Below, one piece after another: positions 12,201 through 21,900 of a stretch of DNA of 64,000 bases; position 1 is the first letter of the stretch; the number at the start of each line of letters is the position of its first letter. Below the pieces are notes generated by a model. That model did not search any database, was not told the DNA's origin, and saw only the letters and a list, made by a program, of their open reading frames with translations. Source of the stretch: Gynuella sunshinyii YC6258 (GTDB lineage: Bacteria; Pseudomonadota; Gammaproteobacteria; Pseudomonadales; Natronospirillaceae); NCBI RefSeq assembly GCF_000940805.1, contig NZ_CP007142.1, positions 2,084,593-2,148,592 on the forward strand, given 5' to 3'. Both the position numbers and the translations under genes were made by a program.

Positions 12201-15200
12201 CCCCGGCGAGCAGGGTGGCGACGACATGGCCGACAATGGCTCCGGCCTGCAACTGGAATCGGTGTATACCGATGAATACACCCACTACGATCTGACCTTG
12301 TGTGTAGAACCCGGTGCGGCGATTGAGTTCCGGCTCGAATATCAGCGGCACCGCTATGCGCCGGTGATCATTCAGCAGATGCTGACGCATCTGCAACGCA
12401 TACTGCATCAACTGGTCGCGGCTCCGGATGCCCGAATCGCCGATATTGAGCTGCTGTCGGCCGATGAGCAGCGCCTGCAATTACAGCAGTGGAACAGCCC
12501 GCAGGTGCAATACGCCGGTGCGGCCACCATTCACGAACGCTTCCAGGCCCTTGCGGCACAATATCCGCAACGGCTGGCAGCGGTGCATAACGATGACAGC
12601 ATCAGCTATGGCGAGCTGGACCAGTATGCCAACCGGCTGGCCGGTTACCTGCGTGCGCAGGGCATAGGCAAGGGCAGTCTGGTGGCTATTTATGCCTATC
12701 GTTCGGTGCATTTTCTGGCTGCCATACTGGCGACCATGAAAGCCGGCGGTGCTTATGTGCCGCTTGATCCGGTCAATCCGCCGGAACGTATCCGCTACAT
12801 GCTGGAGGACTCCGCCAGCGCTGTCGTCATTACCCAGAGCGCATTGCTGGAGCGGATCGACAACGCCGATGCGATCAATATCTTCTGCCTGGATCGTGAT
12901 CAGTCGCGGTTGTCGACCTGTTCCGATGAAACGCCGGTGGTTGAGGTTGGTGCTGATGATCCGGCCTATATGATCTACACCTCCGGTTCCACCGGCCGGC
13001 CCAAAGGTGCGCTGGTTCATCATGCTGGCGCTTTGAACCATATCGATGCCGAGTTCGATGTACTGAACTTCATGTCCGCTGACCGGCAGTTGCTGCCGAA
13101 AAACTTCCTCCTGAGTGCGGCCTCCAGTTCCGATGTGTCGGTCTGGCAGTTCCTGGCACCGGTGATCAGTGGCGGGCACACCGTGGTACTCGACGATATG
13201 ACCGATTTCGCCGGTCTGATGCAGATGCTGCAACAGCATCGCGTGCATCTGATCCAGTGTGCCCCGGTGTTATTGCAGCTGCTGGTGGAATATGTTGCCG
13301 ATCTGCCGCCCGCGCAGCGGGAATTGCCGGATCTGCAATGGATGATGTGCATTGCCGAAGCCGCTCCCGTCAAGCTGGTCAATCGCTGGCTGTCGCTGTA
13401 TCCCGATATTCCTATCATGAATGGTTATGGTCCGTCGGAGGCATCCGACGACATCACTTACTACATCGTTGATAAGCCGCTGCCCGATTCCGAACGCAAT
13501 ATTCTCATTGGTAAGCCATTGCCAAACCTGACGGCCTACATCGTCGATCCGCAACTGCGGCTGCAACCCCTCGGTGTGCCCGGAGAGCTGTGTATTTCCG
13601 GAGTCGGGGTCGGGCCGGGGTACTGGCGTAATCCGGAAAAGACCGGCAGCAGTTTTGTCAGCAATCCATTCTGTGCCGATGGCAATCCTTATCAGGTGCA
13701 TGGTGACCGCATTTATCGCACCGGTGACCTGGCGCGCTGGTTGCCGGACGGCAATCTGGAATTTATGGGTCGTCTGGACAATCAGACCAAAGTGCGCGGT
13801 TTCCGTATCGAATTGGGTGAGGTGGAGGCCCACCTGGCACGCCTGTCGGGTATCGGTGAAGTCGCCGTGCTGGTGCGTAAAGACAGTCAGGGCAACAACA
13901 CCCTGGCGGCCTACATCGTTTGTCGCTCGCAGCCGCCATTGACCGTGCAGCACATCCGCGACCAACTGAGCCAGAGCCTGCCGGACTACATGATTCCGGC
14001 CACGTTCACCTTTATGGACAGAATGCCGCTGACCCCGGCAGACAAGATTGACCGCGCAGCATTGCCGGAACCGACGGTGGAACTACGCGAGGATTTCATT
14101 GCCCCGGCTGGTGAAAAGGAGATCAAGCTGGCAAAAATCTGGCAGGAGTTGCTGGGCATGGCCCAGGTCAGTAGTAATGACAATTTCTTTGCCTGTGGCG
14201 GTGATTCCATTCTGACCATTCAGCTGGTTTCACGGGCCCAGCGGGTGGGGGTGAACATCACGCCACGGCAGGTGCTCGAAAGCACCAGTCTGGCAGCGTT
14301 GGCCGCCGCAGGCAGTGATGAGCGGCGGATCGATGCCCCGCAGTATCCGATCACCGGGCAACAGCTCTGGCTGCCGGTTCAGAGACGCTGGCTGGCGGGT
14401 GACCAGACCGATATGCAGCATTACAACCAGTCGTTTCTGTTACGGCCGCCGGCCGGGTTCGAGGTCGGTCACCTGCAACAGATCCTGACTGCGCTGTATA
14501 AAAAACACGATGTCCTGCGACTGAGCATACAGCCGGCCGCCGGCGTTTATTGTCCGTTTCAGTCGACATTGATCCACGATGCCATCGGTCAGGAATCCAT
14601 TGCCGGTCTGGCCGCGACCGACAAGGAAACGCGACTGCGGCAGATCTGTGAGCACGTCCAGACCACCCTGTCCTGGGCGGATAACCGATTATTACGGGCG
14701 GTGCTGATTGATGCTGACCGCGATGAAGAACGGCGTCTGTTGCTGGTGATCCATCATATGATCGTCGACGGCGTCTCCTGGCGCATCATCAAGGCCGATT
14801 TCGAGCAGGCATGGCAGCAGCTGCAGGCCGGCCAGAGTATCGATCTTGGTCCCAAAACTTCGTCATTCCAGCAATGGGCCGGCGCGCTTTATCGTTATGC
14901 CGAAACTGGCATCAGCCAGACCGAACGCGAGTATTGGGAGGCACAGCAGAACACCCGCGTGACACCGTTGCCCATCGATCAACAGAGCGATGACAACACC
15001 ATGGCAGCCGCCGCGGAACTCCGCTTTGAACTGGATCGCGAGGTCAGCGCAGAACTCGAAGGTCAGTGTCACCAGGCCTACCGCACCCGCAGTGATCACC
15101 TGATTATGGCGGCGATTGTGCGGGCCTTGAACCTGTGGTTCGGGCTGTCCCGCATCAAGGTTGAACTCGAAGGTCACGGCCGTTTTGACCAGCTCGATCA

Positions 15201-18200
15201 GCTGGATGTCAGCGAGACCGTTGGCTGGTTCACCAGTCAGTATCCACTGGTATTCGACACCCGTAACGACTGTAACGTTGCCGAGCTCATCACCAGCGTA
15301 AAAGAAACGCTTAACGCGGTGCCGAATGACGGTATCGCTTATGGCCTGCTGTTCGGTGATCAGCCTGTTGATGATGTCCAGATTTCCTACAACAACCTCG
15401 GTAAAGTCGATACCACGGCGGCGGCTGGAGAGGCGTTCGGTATTGCCACCGAAGCCTATGACAATGATGTCAGCCCACGCCGGCAGCGGGAATATCCGCT
15501 GTCCTTCAGTGTCAAAACGGAGGCGGGAATACTGTCTCTGACCATCCATTACAACCGTCACGAATACCGGGTGGACACCATCGATGTGCTTGGCGCGCAG
15601 ATCATTCGTACTCTGACCGGGCTGGTCGGCCATTGCCGCAGTCGTCAGAGCCGTTACTTTACCCCGAGCGATTTCCCGTTATTACCGGTCACACAAGAGC
15701 AGTTGCGGACGTGGCAGCAGAGTTATCCGCAGTTGCGCAAACTGTATCCGGCGACGGCGATGCAGCGTGGCATGTTGTTCCACAGTGCGCTGGATGCCTC
15801 GGCCTATTGCTCACAATTGGACTTGAGATTAAACGGACCGCTTGAGACCGAAGCCTTTCGGCAGGCCTGGCGGGCAGTCATTCGCCGTCACGATATTTTC
15901 CGCACCGCGTTTGTCGGCAGTGAGCATCACCAGTTAGTGGTGCAGGATGCCGAGATGCCCTGGACCGAGCAGGACTGGCGGCAACTGAGTAGCGCACAGC
16001 AGGATCAGCAGTTCGCAGCTTATCAACAGGCCGACAAAGCCCGAGGGTTTGATGAAACCCAGATTCCGCTGATGCGCATGTCACTGTTCCGCCTGGAAGA
16101 TAACGTTTATCGGCTGTTGTGGAGCAATCATCACGTACTCATGGACGGCTGGTCGCTGCCAACGGTGTTTGCCCAGGTCATGGAATATTATCAGGCGGGT
16201 CTCAGTGATCCGGAGTCAACTGTCAGTCTGGTGCCACAAGCGCAGTATGAAGACTACATCGGCTGGTTGCAGCGACAGGACAAGAATGCTGCAGAAGGGT
16301 TCTGGCGCAGTTATCTGGCATCCCTGGAAACTCCAACCCATTTGAGCCTGCCGGCGGCCACGACCATTTCGGACGAGAGTTCTGGTGAATGCCGGCTGGA
16401 CCTGCCGGCGGCGTTGACGGCGCAGCTGCAACAGCGTGCCCGACAGCACAGAACCACTCTGAATATTCTCATGCAGGCAGCCTGGTCCTATCTGCTGCAT
16501 TGTTACAGTGGTGAAGATCTGGTGCTGTTCGGTGAAACAGTGGCCGGGCGACCAGGCGATCTCAATGGTGTTGAAGACATCGTCGGGCTGTTTATCAACA
16601 GTTTGCCCGTCAAGGTGGATTTCAGTAGCGACATGACCATTGCCGACTGGCTTCAGGCACTGCATCACGACAGCTCCAGCCGCAGTGATCATGGCTTCCT
16701 GTCATTGCCGGAAATACAGAACTTAAGCCCATTGGGCAATGGCGTGTCACTGTTTGAAACCCTGCTGGTGTTTGAAAACTTCCCGGTGGCCAGTCAGTTG
16801 CAGGATCAATCCATCCTGACCGTCAGTGATGTGCTGGCCGACGAACAGACCAACTTTGATCTCACCCTGGTCATTTATGCCGGTGATACCCTGGCGCTGA
16901 ACCTGCGTTATCAGCCACAAACCCATGATCACACTGCGGTGCAGACTTTGCTGCGGCATTTCGCCGGCATTCTGGAAAGTCTGGCGGATCCGCAACGGCT
17001 CAAGCTCAGTGAGCTGACCATGCTCGACCCTGAGGAAACCCGCTGGCTGCTGGATCCGGCTCTGCGCCCGGCCGCGCACCGGCCTGCGGACAGCGAACAA
17101 CGACTGGGTGACGTTGCCCGTCGGGCCGCTGAACAACCCTTGCAGAGTCTGTTTGAACAGCAGGTTGAACGCACTCCAGCGGCAATTGCCGTGGTCTGTG
17201 AAGGTGAGTCGTTGAGCTATCAGGCCCTGAATGAGCGGGCCAATCAGCTGGCGGCGGAGCTGCGAACTCATGCACTGCCGCCGGACGCCCTGGTGGGCAT
17301 CTGCCTTGAGCGTTCCGTGGACATGGTGGTCGCCATACTGGCAGTACTCAAGGCCGGTGCGGCTTATGTGCCGCTGGATCCGCACTATCCGCGCGAGCGA
17401 CTTGATTACATCGTCAGTGACAGCGGCATGACGTTGCTGCTCACGGAAACCCGACTGACGGAGCGTTTCAGTGAACAGTCATCGCTGACCCTGATCTGCT
17501 CTGATCAGGACGAAGTACAACAGCGTTTGCGTCAGCATCCGGCCGGCAATCCCGAATCTTTGCCGGGTGCCGGCAGCCATGATCTGGCGTATATCATCTA
17601 TACCTCCGGTTCCACCGGTCAGCCCAAAGGCGTCATGGTCGAGCATGGCAACGTGCATCGGCTGATGCAGGTAGCACAGCTGGATTTTGAATTTAACGCC
17701 GATGATGTCTGGACCTTGTTCCATTCTTTCGCCTTCGATTTCTCGGTCTGGGAGATCTGGGGGGCGCTGAGCAGCGGTGCGCGACTGGTGGTGGTACCGA
17801 AAACGGTGGCGCAGTCGACCGAAGAGTTTTACCAGCTGCTGGCGCGTGAACAGGTGACGGTACTGAATCAGACGCCAACGGCATTCGAACAGCTGTGCCG
17901 CATGGATGAACTGCGGCCACAGCCGCTGGCGCTGCGTTATGTCATTTTCGGGGGTGAGGCGCTGAAGCTCGAATCCCTGCGCAGCTGGATCGGCCGTCAT
18001 GGCGACAGCCAGCCGGCACTGATCAATATGTACGGCATTACTGAAACCACCGTGCATGTCACCTGGCGGCGTATCACTGCCGCAGACATCCGCAACGGTC
18101 GTGGCAGTCCGATTGGCTATCCGCTGGCAGATTTGCGGGTGTACATCCTGGATGCGCATCAGCGGCCGGTACCGGTCGGCTGTGTCGGTGAAATATATGT

Positions 18201-18996
18201 CGCCGGTGCCGGGGTCACCCGCGGTTATCTGCACCGGCCGGAGCTGACCGCCGAACGCTTTGTGAATTCGCCGTTCGCTGCCGGAGAAACCCTGTACCGC
18301 ACCGGTGATCTTGGCCGCTGGCTGGCCAGCGGTGAAATCGACTACGTCGGTCGTATCGACCATCAGGTCAAGATCCGTGGTTTCCGGATCGAGCCGGGTG
18401 AGATCGAGCAGCACATCATGGCCCTGGATTGTGTCAATTCAGCTCTGGTGACGGTGCATAACCAGGCTTCGCTGGTTGCCTATCTGACGCCGGCACAGAG
18501 TCATCGGGCTGAGCCGGCACAGCAGCCGGAACTGATCGCCGAGGTAAGGGCAGCGCTGCGGCAGTCGCTGCCGGAACACATGCAGCCGACTTTCTATGTG
18601 GTCATTGCTGCCTTCCCGTTGACCGCACACGGCAAAATTGACACCCGGGCACTGCCGCAGCCGGATATCGGCGGATTACAGCAGAGCTATCGTCAGCCGG
18701 CCGAAGGCTGCGAGCAGACCCTGGCTGAACTGTGGGCCGGACTGCTGGATATCGACGCAGACAAAATCAGCGCAGATGCCCATTTCTTCGAACTCGGCGG
18801 TCATTCGCTGTTACTGATCAAAGCCGCAGCGGCCATTCGAGATGTGTTCGCCGTGGTGCTGAGCCTGCGGGAAATTCTTGAAAACCCACGCCTGAATGAA
18901 CTGGCGGCGGTGATCTATCAGCATCGCCTGACCCAACAAATAACCATGGATAACGACGACGCGTTACAAGCAGATGAGGTGGAAACGGTCATATGA
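6274..18996 (+). CDS. NRPS subunit 2: dock-C-A(Asp)-T-E-C-A(basic)-T-E-C-A(Thr)-T
   Basis: A 4240-aa three-module synthetase. Residues 1-58 are a TubC-type N-terminal docking domain (MNMFDLLAKLHQQHIKV...). Then C 70-500 (HHIASDAW, with Ala replacing the Gly of HHxxxDG), A 536-1027, T near 1068-1079 (GGDSIL), E 1130-1590 ([10 protein letters not shown]), C 1626-2060 (HHALSDGW), A 2083-2600, T 2636-2647 (GGDSIL), E 2693-3140 (HHMIVDGVSW), C 3155-3580 (HHVLMDGW), A 3620-4127, T 4169-4180 (GGHSLL). GGDS carriers sit before both E domains and GGHS before none, as is usual. Codes: DLTKFGHVGK (aspartate-like), DVWQMIGDDK (no exact match known to me; the DxW...DDK pattern resembles diaminobutyrate) and DFWNIGMVHK (exact threonine). 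Predicted contribution: D-Asp, a D-basic residue, L-Thr. It starts inside the stop of subunit 1 and overlaps subunit 3 by ATGA. Confidence 0.96.
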   Translation: MNMFDLLAKLHQQHIKVTAEDGQLKLDAPKGAMTPELLQQIKDHKADILAYLQSSSQQDNRIEVVDRGVPLPLSFAQQRLWLVDQMEGGSSHYNVCSAFEVDGGFDVALARQAFQSIIDRHETLRTVFVADEQHGALQVIREDYEFELLTLDFSGSARADSHELITEKVLAEAAYQFDLQHDLMLRIRYLQFAGQQGVLLFNIHHIASDAWSLGVLVNEFAECYRALAGATAPQLPVLAIQYADYAVWQRQWLSGERLQQQLDYWKTQLVDLPQVHSLPLDFPRPAQQTYRGVSHIEPVADEVYQQLTQLARSHKATLFMVLHAAFSVLLARHGHSSDVVIGTPVANRLQKSLEHLIGFFVNNLVLRVDCTDNCSFTELLARVKDINLKAQSHQDVQFDQVVEQQKPERSNQYTPLFQIMLSMNNNDSFELTLPDCRLAALHPDEIETRYELILYAVEEHNRLSFNWVYNKALFKADTIHRLAGHLNRLLSDIGRHPETPIYQLAMLNDAEQQQLQDFSQGSVPQALIHEAEPISVLTQFEQQAAATPEACAAVCGEMRLSYGELNQQANQLARRMQLQGVKAGDRVGLYLPRSIRLPVAILAVFKLGAAYVALEPSYPRARLHYMLADSGATLVLSQTSLPYTDERPQQIPVLAVDDHASGAALSGDNLPAVDPGALAYVVYTSGTTGQPKGVAVSQTNLAAYVSALLSVYPVPQGLRYGLLSTVATDLGNTALYTCLMHGGELHLIDDDTATDAQAFMAYLRQQQLAFLKLTPNHFNALFATEEIDATLPLQWLFVGGEASHGETVSKLRRLAGSGCRVVNHYGPSETTVGATTYALTADQQDAVVPIGRPLPHACTWVLDHHRQPVPQGCIGELYIGGDGVAQGYLNQPELTAQRFVDNPLGDGKLYRTGDLVRYLPTGELEFIGRVDAQVKIRGYRIELGEIEQQLAAIDGVRAAVAVILEDDSGAKKIAAYVVMNGEPAGDVEVMREALAQMLPDYMIPATFTFLPQLPLTANGKVDRKALPDPDEHATGTQYVAAQNEIEQQLVDIWARVLKADTATLSTTANFFESGGDSILSILMISQAVKAGLVLSPKLLINYQTIQTLAPHVKRKNAPQVQPATDNASKGEQPLLPVQHRFFECEIEPHHYNQSVLITTPAGFSLEQLRHVVSWLVRKHDVLRLGFERRQQGWHGHYVPVSEETMQATVRHIRVPSLATDALSNTLDEIQQSLVLDSAPLIRFVWLTTADNAAGRLLIVAHHLVVDGVSWRILLADMELLMQQADNHEALQRWQAQKTTSYQQWAQQLQRYAGSPRAADRRARWQRILQADAPLSLATRDDAGHGHHGEAGEHRFTLSPELTVLLLKQVPRRYRSNIHEVLLTALYLGLSQWADVDTLRIDLEGHGRETGLADLGEDLDLSQTVGWFTSVYPMLLSADRYDLAAALSAVKDQLRLIDHGGLEFGIFKYLLRDEAFVRCPASPVIFNYLGQFDQSLADDSAFALTTESSGCEISPRRPLAYELNISAVIVEQTLQFSILFDRQRFTDASVAQLNSAVESALHSLIDHCLSIPEGTCSAADFPLAHQAEPGLQQVQLNALRTAGYQLLPQSPESARESDSGTGINTVVDIYPVTAMQRGLLFHSAVEGGAYVSQLVMTLKGDLNLEYFRRAWQSVVSRHAIFRTFFIGLDAAAAFQVVTQAAQLPFQQEDLSQLPADKQQAVLERLVAEDKQHGFDLQQAPLMRVNVWKLGPQHFQVLWSRHHALSDGWSSQQVFEEVTATYQSLLQQQSLQLPEPPPYRNYIAWLQQQNVTAARDFWRRYLQPVNAPTRIGVAGVAVNGDETGLGREILQLDAALSEAMATLARQSRTTVSTVVQAAWAYLLYRYSGENRVTFGETVSGRPADLDGVETMVGLFINSLPVSVELLPQSTVQNWLQALHQASIERSEHGFVPLADIQQLSSLSNHSELFSSLIVFESYPGEQGGDDMADNGSGLQLESVYTDEYTHYDLTLCVEPGAAIEFRLEYQRHRYAPVIIQQMLTHLQRILHQLVAAPDARIADIELLSADEQRLQLQQWNSPQVQYAGAATIHERFQALAAQYPQRLAAVHNDDSISYGELDQYANRLAGYLRAQGIGKGSLVAIYAYRSVHFLAAILATMKAGGAYVPLDPVNPPERIRYMLEDSASAVVITQSALLERIDNADAINIFCLDRDQSRLSTCSDETPVVEVGADDPAYMIYTSGSTGRPKGALVHHAGALNHIDAEFDVLNFMSADRQLLPKNFLLSAASSSDVSVWQFLAPVISGGHTVVLDDMTDFAGLMQMLQQHRVHLIQCAPVLLQLLVEYVADLPPAQRELPDLQWMMCIAEAAPVKLVNRWLSLYPDIPIMNGYGPSEASDDITYYIVDKPLPDSERNILIGKPLPNLTAYIVDPQLRLQPLGVPGELCISGVGVGPGYWRNPEKTGSSFVSNPFCADGNPYQVHGDRIYRTGDLARWLPDGNLEFMGRLDNQTKVRGFRIELGEVEAHLARLSGIGEVAVLVRKDSQGNNTLAAYIVCRSQPPLTVQHIRDQLSQSLPDYMIPATFTFMDRMPLTPADKIDRAALPEPTVELREDFIAPAGEKEIKLAKIWQELLGMAQVSSNDNFFACGGDSILTIQLVSRAQRVGVNITPRQVLESTSLAALAAAGSDERRIDAPQYPITGQQLWLPVQRRWLAGDQTDMQHYNQSFLLRPPAGFEVGHLQQILTALYKKHDVLRLSIQPAAGVYCPFQSTLIHDAIGQESIAGLAATDKETRLRQICEHVQTTLSWADNRLLRAVLIDADRDEERRLLLVIHHMIVDGVSWRIIKADFEQAWQQLQAGQSIDLGPKTSSFQQWAGALYRYAETGISQTEREYWEAQQNTRVTPLPIDQQSDDNTMAAAAELRFELDREVSAELEGQCHQAYRTRSDHLIMAAIVRALNLWFGLSRIKVELEGHGRFDQLDQLDVSETVGWFTSQYPLVFDTRNDCNVAELITSVKETLNAVPNDGIAYGLLFGDQPVDDVQISYNNLGKVDTTAAAGEAFGIATEAYDNDVSPRRQREYPLSFSVKTEAGILSLTIHYNRHEYRVDTIDVLGAQIIRTLTGLVGHCRSRQSRYFTPSDFPLLPVTQEQLRTWQQSYPQLRKLYPATAMQRGMLFHSALDASAYCSQLDLRLNGPLETEAFRQAWRAVIRRHDIFRTAFVGSEHHQLVVQDAEMPWTEQDWRQLSSAQQDQQFAAYQQADKARGFDETQIPLMRMSLFRLEDNVYRLLWSNHHVLMDGWSLPTVFAQVMEYYQAGLSDPESTVSLVPQAQYEDYIGWLQRQDKNAAEGFWRSYLASLETPTHLSLPAATTISDESSGECRLDLPAALTAQLQQRARQHRTTLNILMQAAWSYLLHCYSGEDLVLFGETVAGRPGDLNGVEDIVGLFINSLPVKVDFSSDMTIADWLQALHHDSSSRSDHGFLSLPEIQNLSPLGNGVSLFETLLVFENFPVASQLQDQSILTVSDVLADEQTNFDLTLVIYAGDTLALNLRYQPQTHDHTAVQTLLRHFAGILESLADPQRLKLSELTMLDPEETRWLLDPALRPAAHRPADSEQRLGDVARRAAEQPLQSLFEQQVERTPAAIAVVCEGESLSYQALNERANQLAAELRTHALPPDALVGICLERSVDMVVAILAVLKAGAAYVPLDPHYPRERLDYIVSDSGMTLLLTETRLTERFSEQSSLTLICSDQDEVQQRLRQHPAGNPESLPGAGSHDLAYIIYTSGSTGQPKGVMVEHGNVHRLMQVAQLDFEFNADDVWTLFHSFAFDFSVWEIWGALSSGARLVVVPKTVAQSTEEFYQLLAREQVTVLNQTPTAFEQLCRMDELRPQPLALRYVIFGGEALKLESLRSWIGRHGDSQPALINMYGITETTVHVTWRRITAADIRNGRGSPIGYPLADLRVYILDAHQRPVPVGCVGEIYVAGAGVTRGYLHRPELTAERFVNSPFAAGETLYRTGDLGRWLASGEIDYVGRIDHQVKIRGFRIEPGEIEQHIMALDCVNSALVTVHNQASLVAYLTPAQSHRAEPAQQPELIAEVRAALRQSLPEHMQPTFYVVIAAFPLTAHGKIDTRALPQPDIGGLQQSYRQPAEGCEQTLAELWAGLLDIDADKISADAHFFELGGHSLLLIKAAAAIRDVFAVVLSLREILENPRLNELAAVIYQHRLTQQITMDNDDALQADEVETVI

Positions 18997-21900
18997 ATAA
19001 AATCTCGCTTTTCGAAGCGCTCCACGCCAAAGGAATCAAACTGCAACTGGATGACAACCTGAATCTGAAAGTCAGAGGCAAACAGGAGAATCTCGACCCC
19101 CGGTTATTGCAGACCCTCAGGGATCACAAGGCCGATATCGTTCGCTGGTTACAGGAAGAACAGGCAGCGTCCACCCCGGCCATCGTCGCCGTCGACCGTC
19201 ATCAGCCCTTGCCGGCCTCGTTCGCCCAGCAGCGGCTGTGGTTTATCGATCAGATGGAACAGGATAGCCGCCATTTTCATATTCCCGGCGGTTTGCAGAT
19301 ACAAGGCGCGTTTGATGAAACCGTGGCCGAACAGGCGCTGCAACGCATCGTCGACCGGCACGAACCGTTACGGACGGTGTTTCAGGAAAGTGACCAATAT
19401 CCCTTGCAGATCATTCGCACCGATGTGTCGTTTACGCTGGAATGCCATGATCTTTCCAGCATCGAAAACCGGGCTGACCAGGATGCCCGCGTGAGTGAGA
19501 TTCTGCAGGCTGCCTTGAGCCGGCCGTTTGATCTCAGTCGTGATCTGATGATCCGGGCCAGCTGCATTCGTCTCAGTGAGCAGTCGCGGATCCTGTTTTT
19601 CAATCTGCACCATATCGCCGCCGATGGCTGGTCGATGGCCGTCATCTTTCGTGAATTCATGGCCCAGTATCAGACCATTGCCACGGCCGCTGCCGATCCG
19701 TTACCACCGTTGAAGGTGCAGTATGCCGATTACGCGGTCTGGCAGCGTGATTTTATGACCGCCCGTGGTACTGGTTATCAGCAACAGTTGAACTACTGGC
19801 AGCAGCAGCTTCAGGGGCTGCCGCAGTTACACAGTCTGCCAACAGATTTCAGTCGCCCACGGCAGCAGAGTTTCAATGGCCGTATCCATCGTGTCAGCCT
19901 GCCAGCGGCGCTCCAGCAGCAGCTGGAACAACTGGCCGCCGCCCATGACTGCACCTTGTTCGTGTTGCTGCACAGTGCTTTTTCGTTGCTGCTGAATGCC
20001 TATGCCGATGATTCCGATATCGTTGTCGGCACTCCGGTGGCCAACCGCCTGCACAGTGAACTGAAGGATCTGGTCGGCTTTTTTGTCAACACTCTGGTAT
20101 TGCGCACCGATGCCGGATTCGAGGGCCGTTTCAGTGACTATCTGGCTTATGTCCGCCAGGTCAATATCGATGCCCAGGCCAATCAGGAAATTCCCTTTGA
20201 ACATCTGGTGGAAGTACTGAATCCGCCCAGAAGTACCAGCCATGCGCCGCTGTTTCAGATCCTGTTCAGTCTGAACAACAATGACCGCACCGATGCGGAC
20301 ATGTCCGCACTGGTGTGTTCGCCGCTGGATCTCAGAGCGCAGCATGCCGACGCCGTGGTGGCGCAATACGATTTGTCATTGCAGGTGCAGCATAACGCCG
20401 ATGAACTCGGCTTTGAGTTCGAATACAACACCGATCTGTTCAGCACCGCCCGGATCGAGGGCATGGCGCAGCATTTTGTCCACCTGCTGCATGGCATCGT
20501 CGCGGATCCACAGACATCGGTTTCGCAGTTGAGTCTGCTGTCGGCAGCGGAACAGGCGGCCCAGTTGAGCCGCTTGAATCATCGCCGCGATGAACCAGTG
20601 GATGCCGTCTGTCTGCACCAGTTGTTTGAAATCCAGGCCGACCGCACGCCTGATCAGATCGCCCTCAGTTATGGCAACCGCCAGCTCAGTTATCGCGAAG
20701 TGAATGACCTGAGCCACCGGCTGGCCGGTTATCTGGTCAATCGCGGGATCGGCAATCAGTCCCTGGTTGGCGTTTGTCTCGAACCGTCACCGGAGCTGAT
20801 CATTGCCCTGCTGGCGGTGTGGAAAGCTGGCGCCGCTTATGTACCTCTGGACCCGGCTTATCCTGCTGAGCGCATCGATTTCATGGTGCAGGACAGCGGC
20901 GTGGCACTGGTGTTGTCGCAGCCGCAACTGCAACACCTGAACTTTGCCGCCGGTGTGGAACGGGTGGATCTGGATGAGCCATGGTTTGCTGCTCAGACCA
21001 CCCTGGACTGGCAACCGGCAAGGCCGTGTCGGGATGATGATCTGGCCTATGTGATCTACACCTCCGGCTCCACCGGTCAGCCCAAGGGCGTGATGGTGGA
21101 ACATCGGGCGGTGGTCAACTTTGTACACGGCCTGACCGGCGTACTGCCGCCGGTGCCCGGAAATACCTGGCTGCTGGTCACCAGTCTGTCCTTTGATATC
21201 GCCCTGTTTGAGTGGTTTGGCTGTCTGGTCACGGGTGGCCGCTGTGTCATTGCCAGTGCTGCTCAGCAGGCCGATGCCTTTGCCCTGAAAGCACTGCTGG
21301 AAACTGAGAAGCCCGGCCTGATCCAGACCACGCCATCACGCTGGTCACAACTGCTGGATGCCGGCTGGCGCAACAATGCCCGGGTCATCACCCTGTGTGG
21401 CGGTGAACCGCTGACCCGCAGCGTCGAACAACGGTTGTCTGACAATGCCCTGAGTTTCTGGAACTGCTATGGACCGACCGAAGCCACCATCTGGTCGCTG
21501 GTGAATGAAATCAGACAGAGTCATAGCGAACGGCGGCGTTTTTCACTGGGTTACAGTCTCGCCAATTATCAGCATCTGGTGCTGAGTCCGTCTTTGACCA
21601 TGGTGCCCGATGGCAGCATCGGTGAACTGTATATCGGTGGAGACAGTCTGGCGCGGGGATATCTGAACCGGCCGGAACTGACCGAAGAACGTTTTATCGC
21701 CAATCCGTTTGCCGATCAGGACCCGCACAACCCACGGCTGTACCGCACCGGTGATCTGGTGCGTTACCACGCCAACGGCGAACTGGAGTTCATCGGCCGG
21801 GTCGATGATCAGATCAAACTGCATGGTTTCAGGATCGAACTGGGCGAAATCGAGGCACAACTGCTGGCGGTACCGGCGGTACAGGCTGCCGTGGCCGTGG

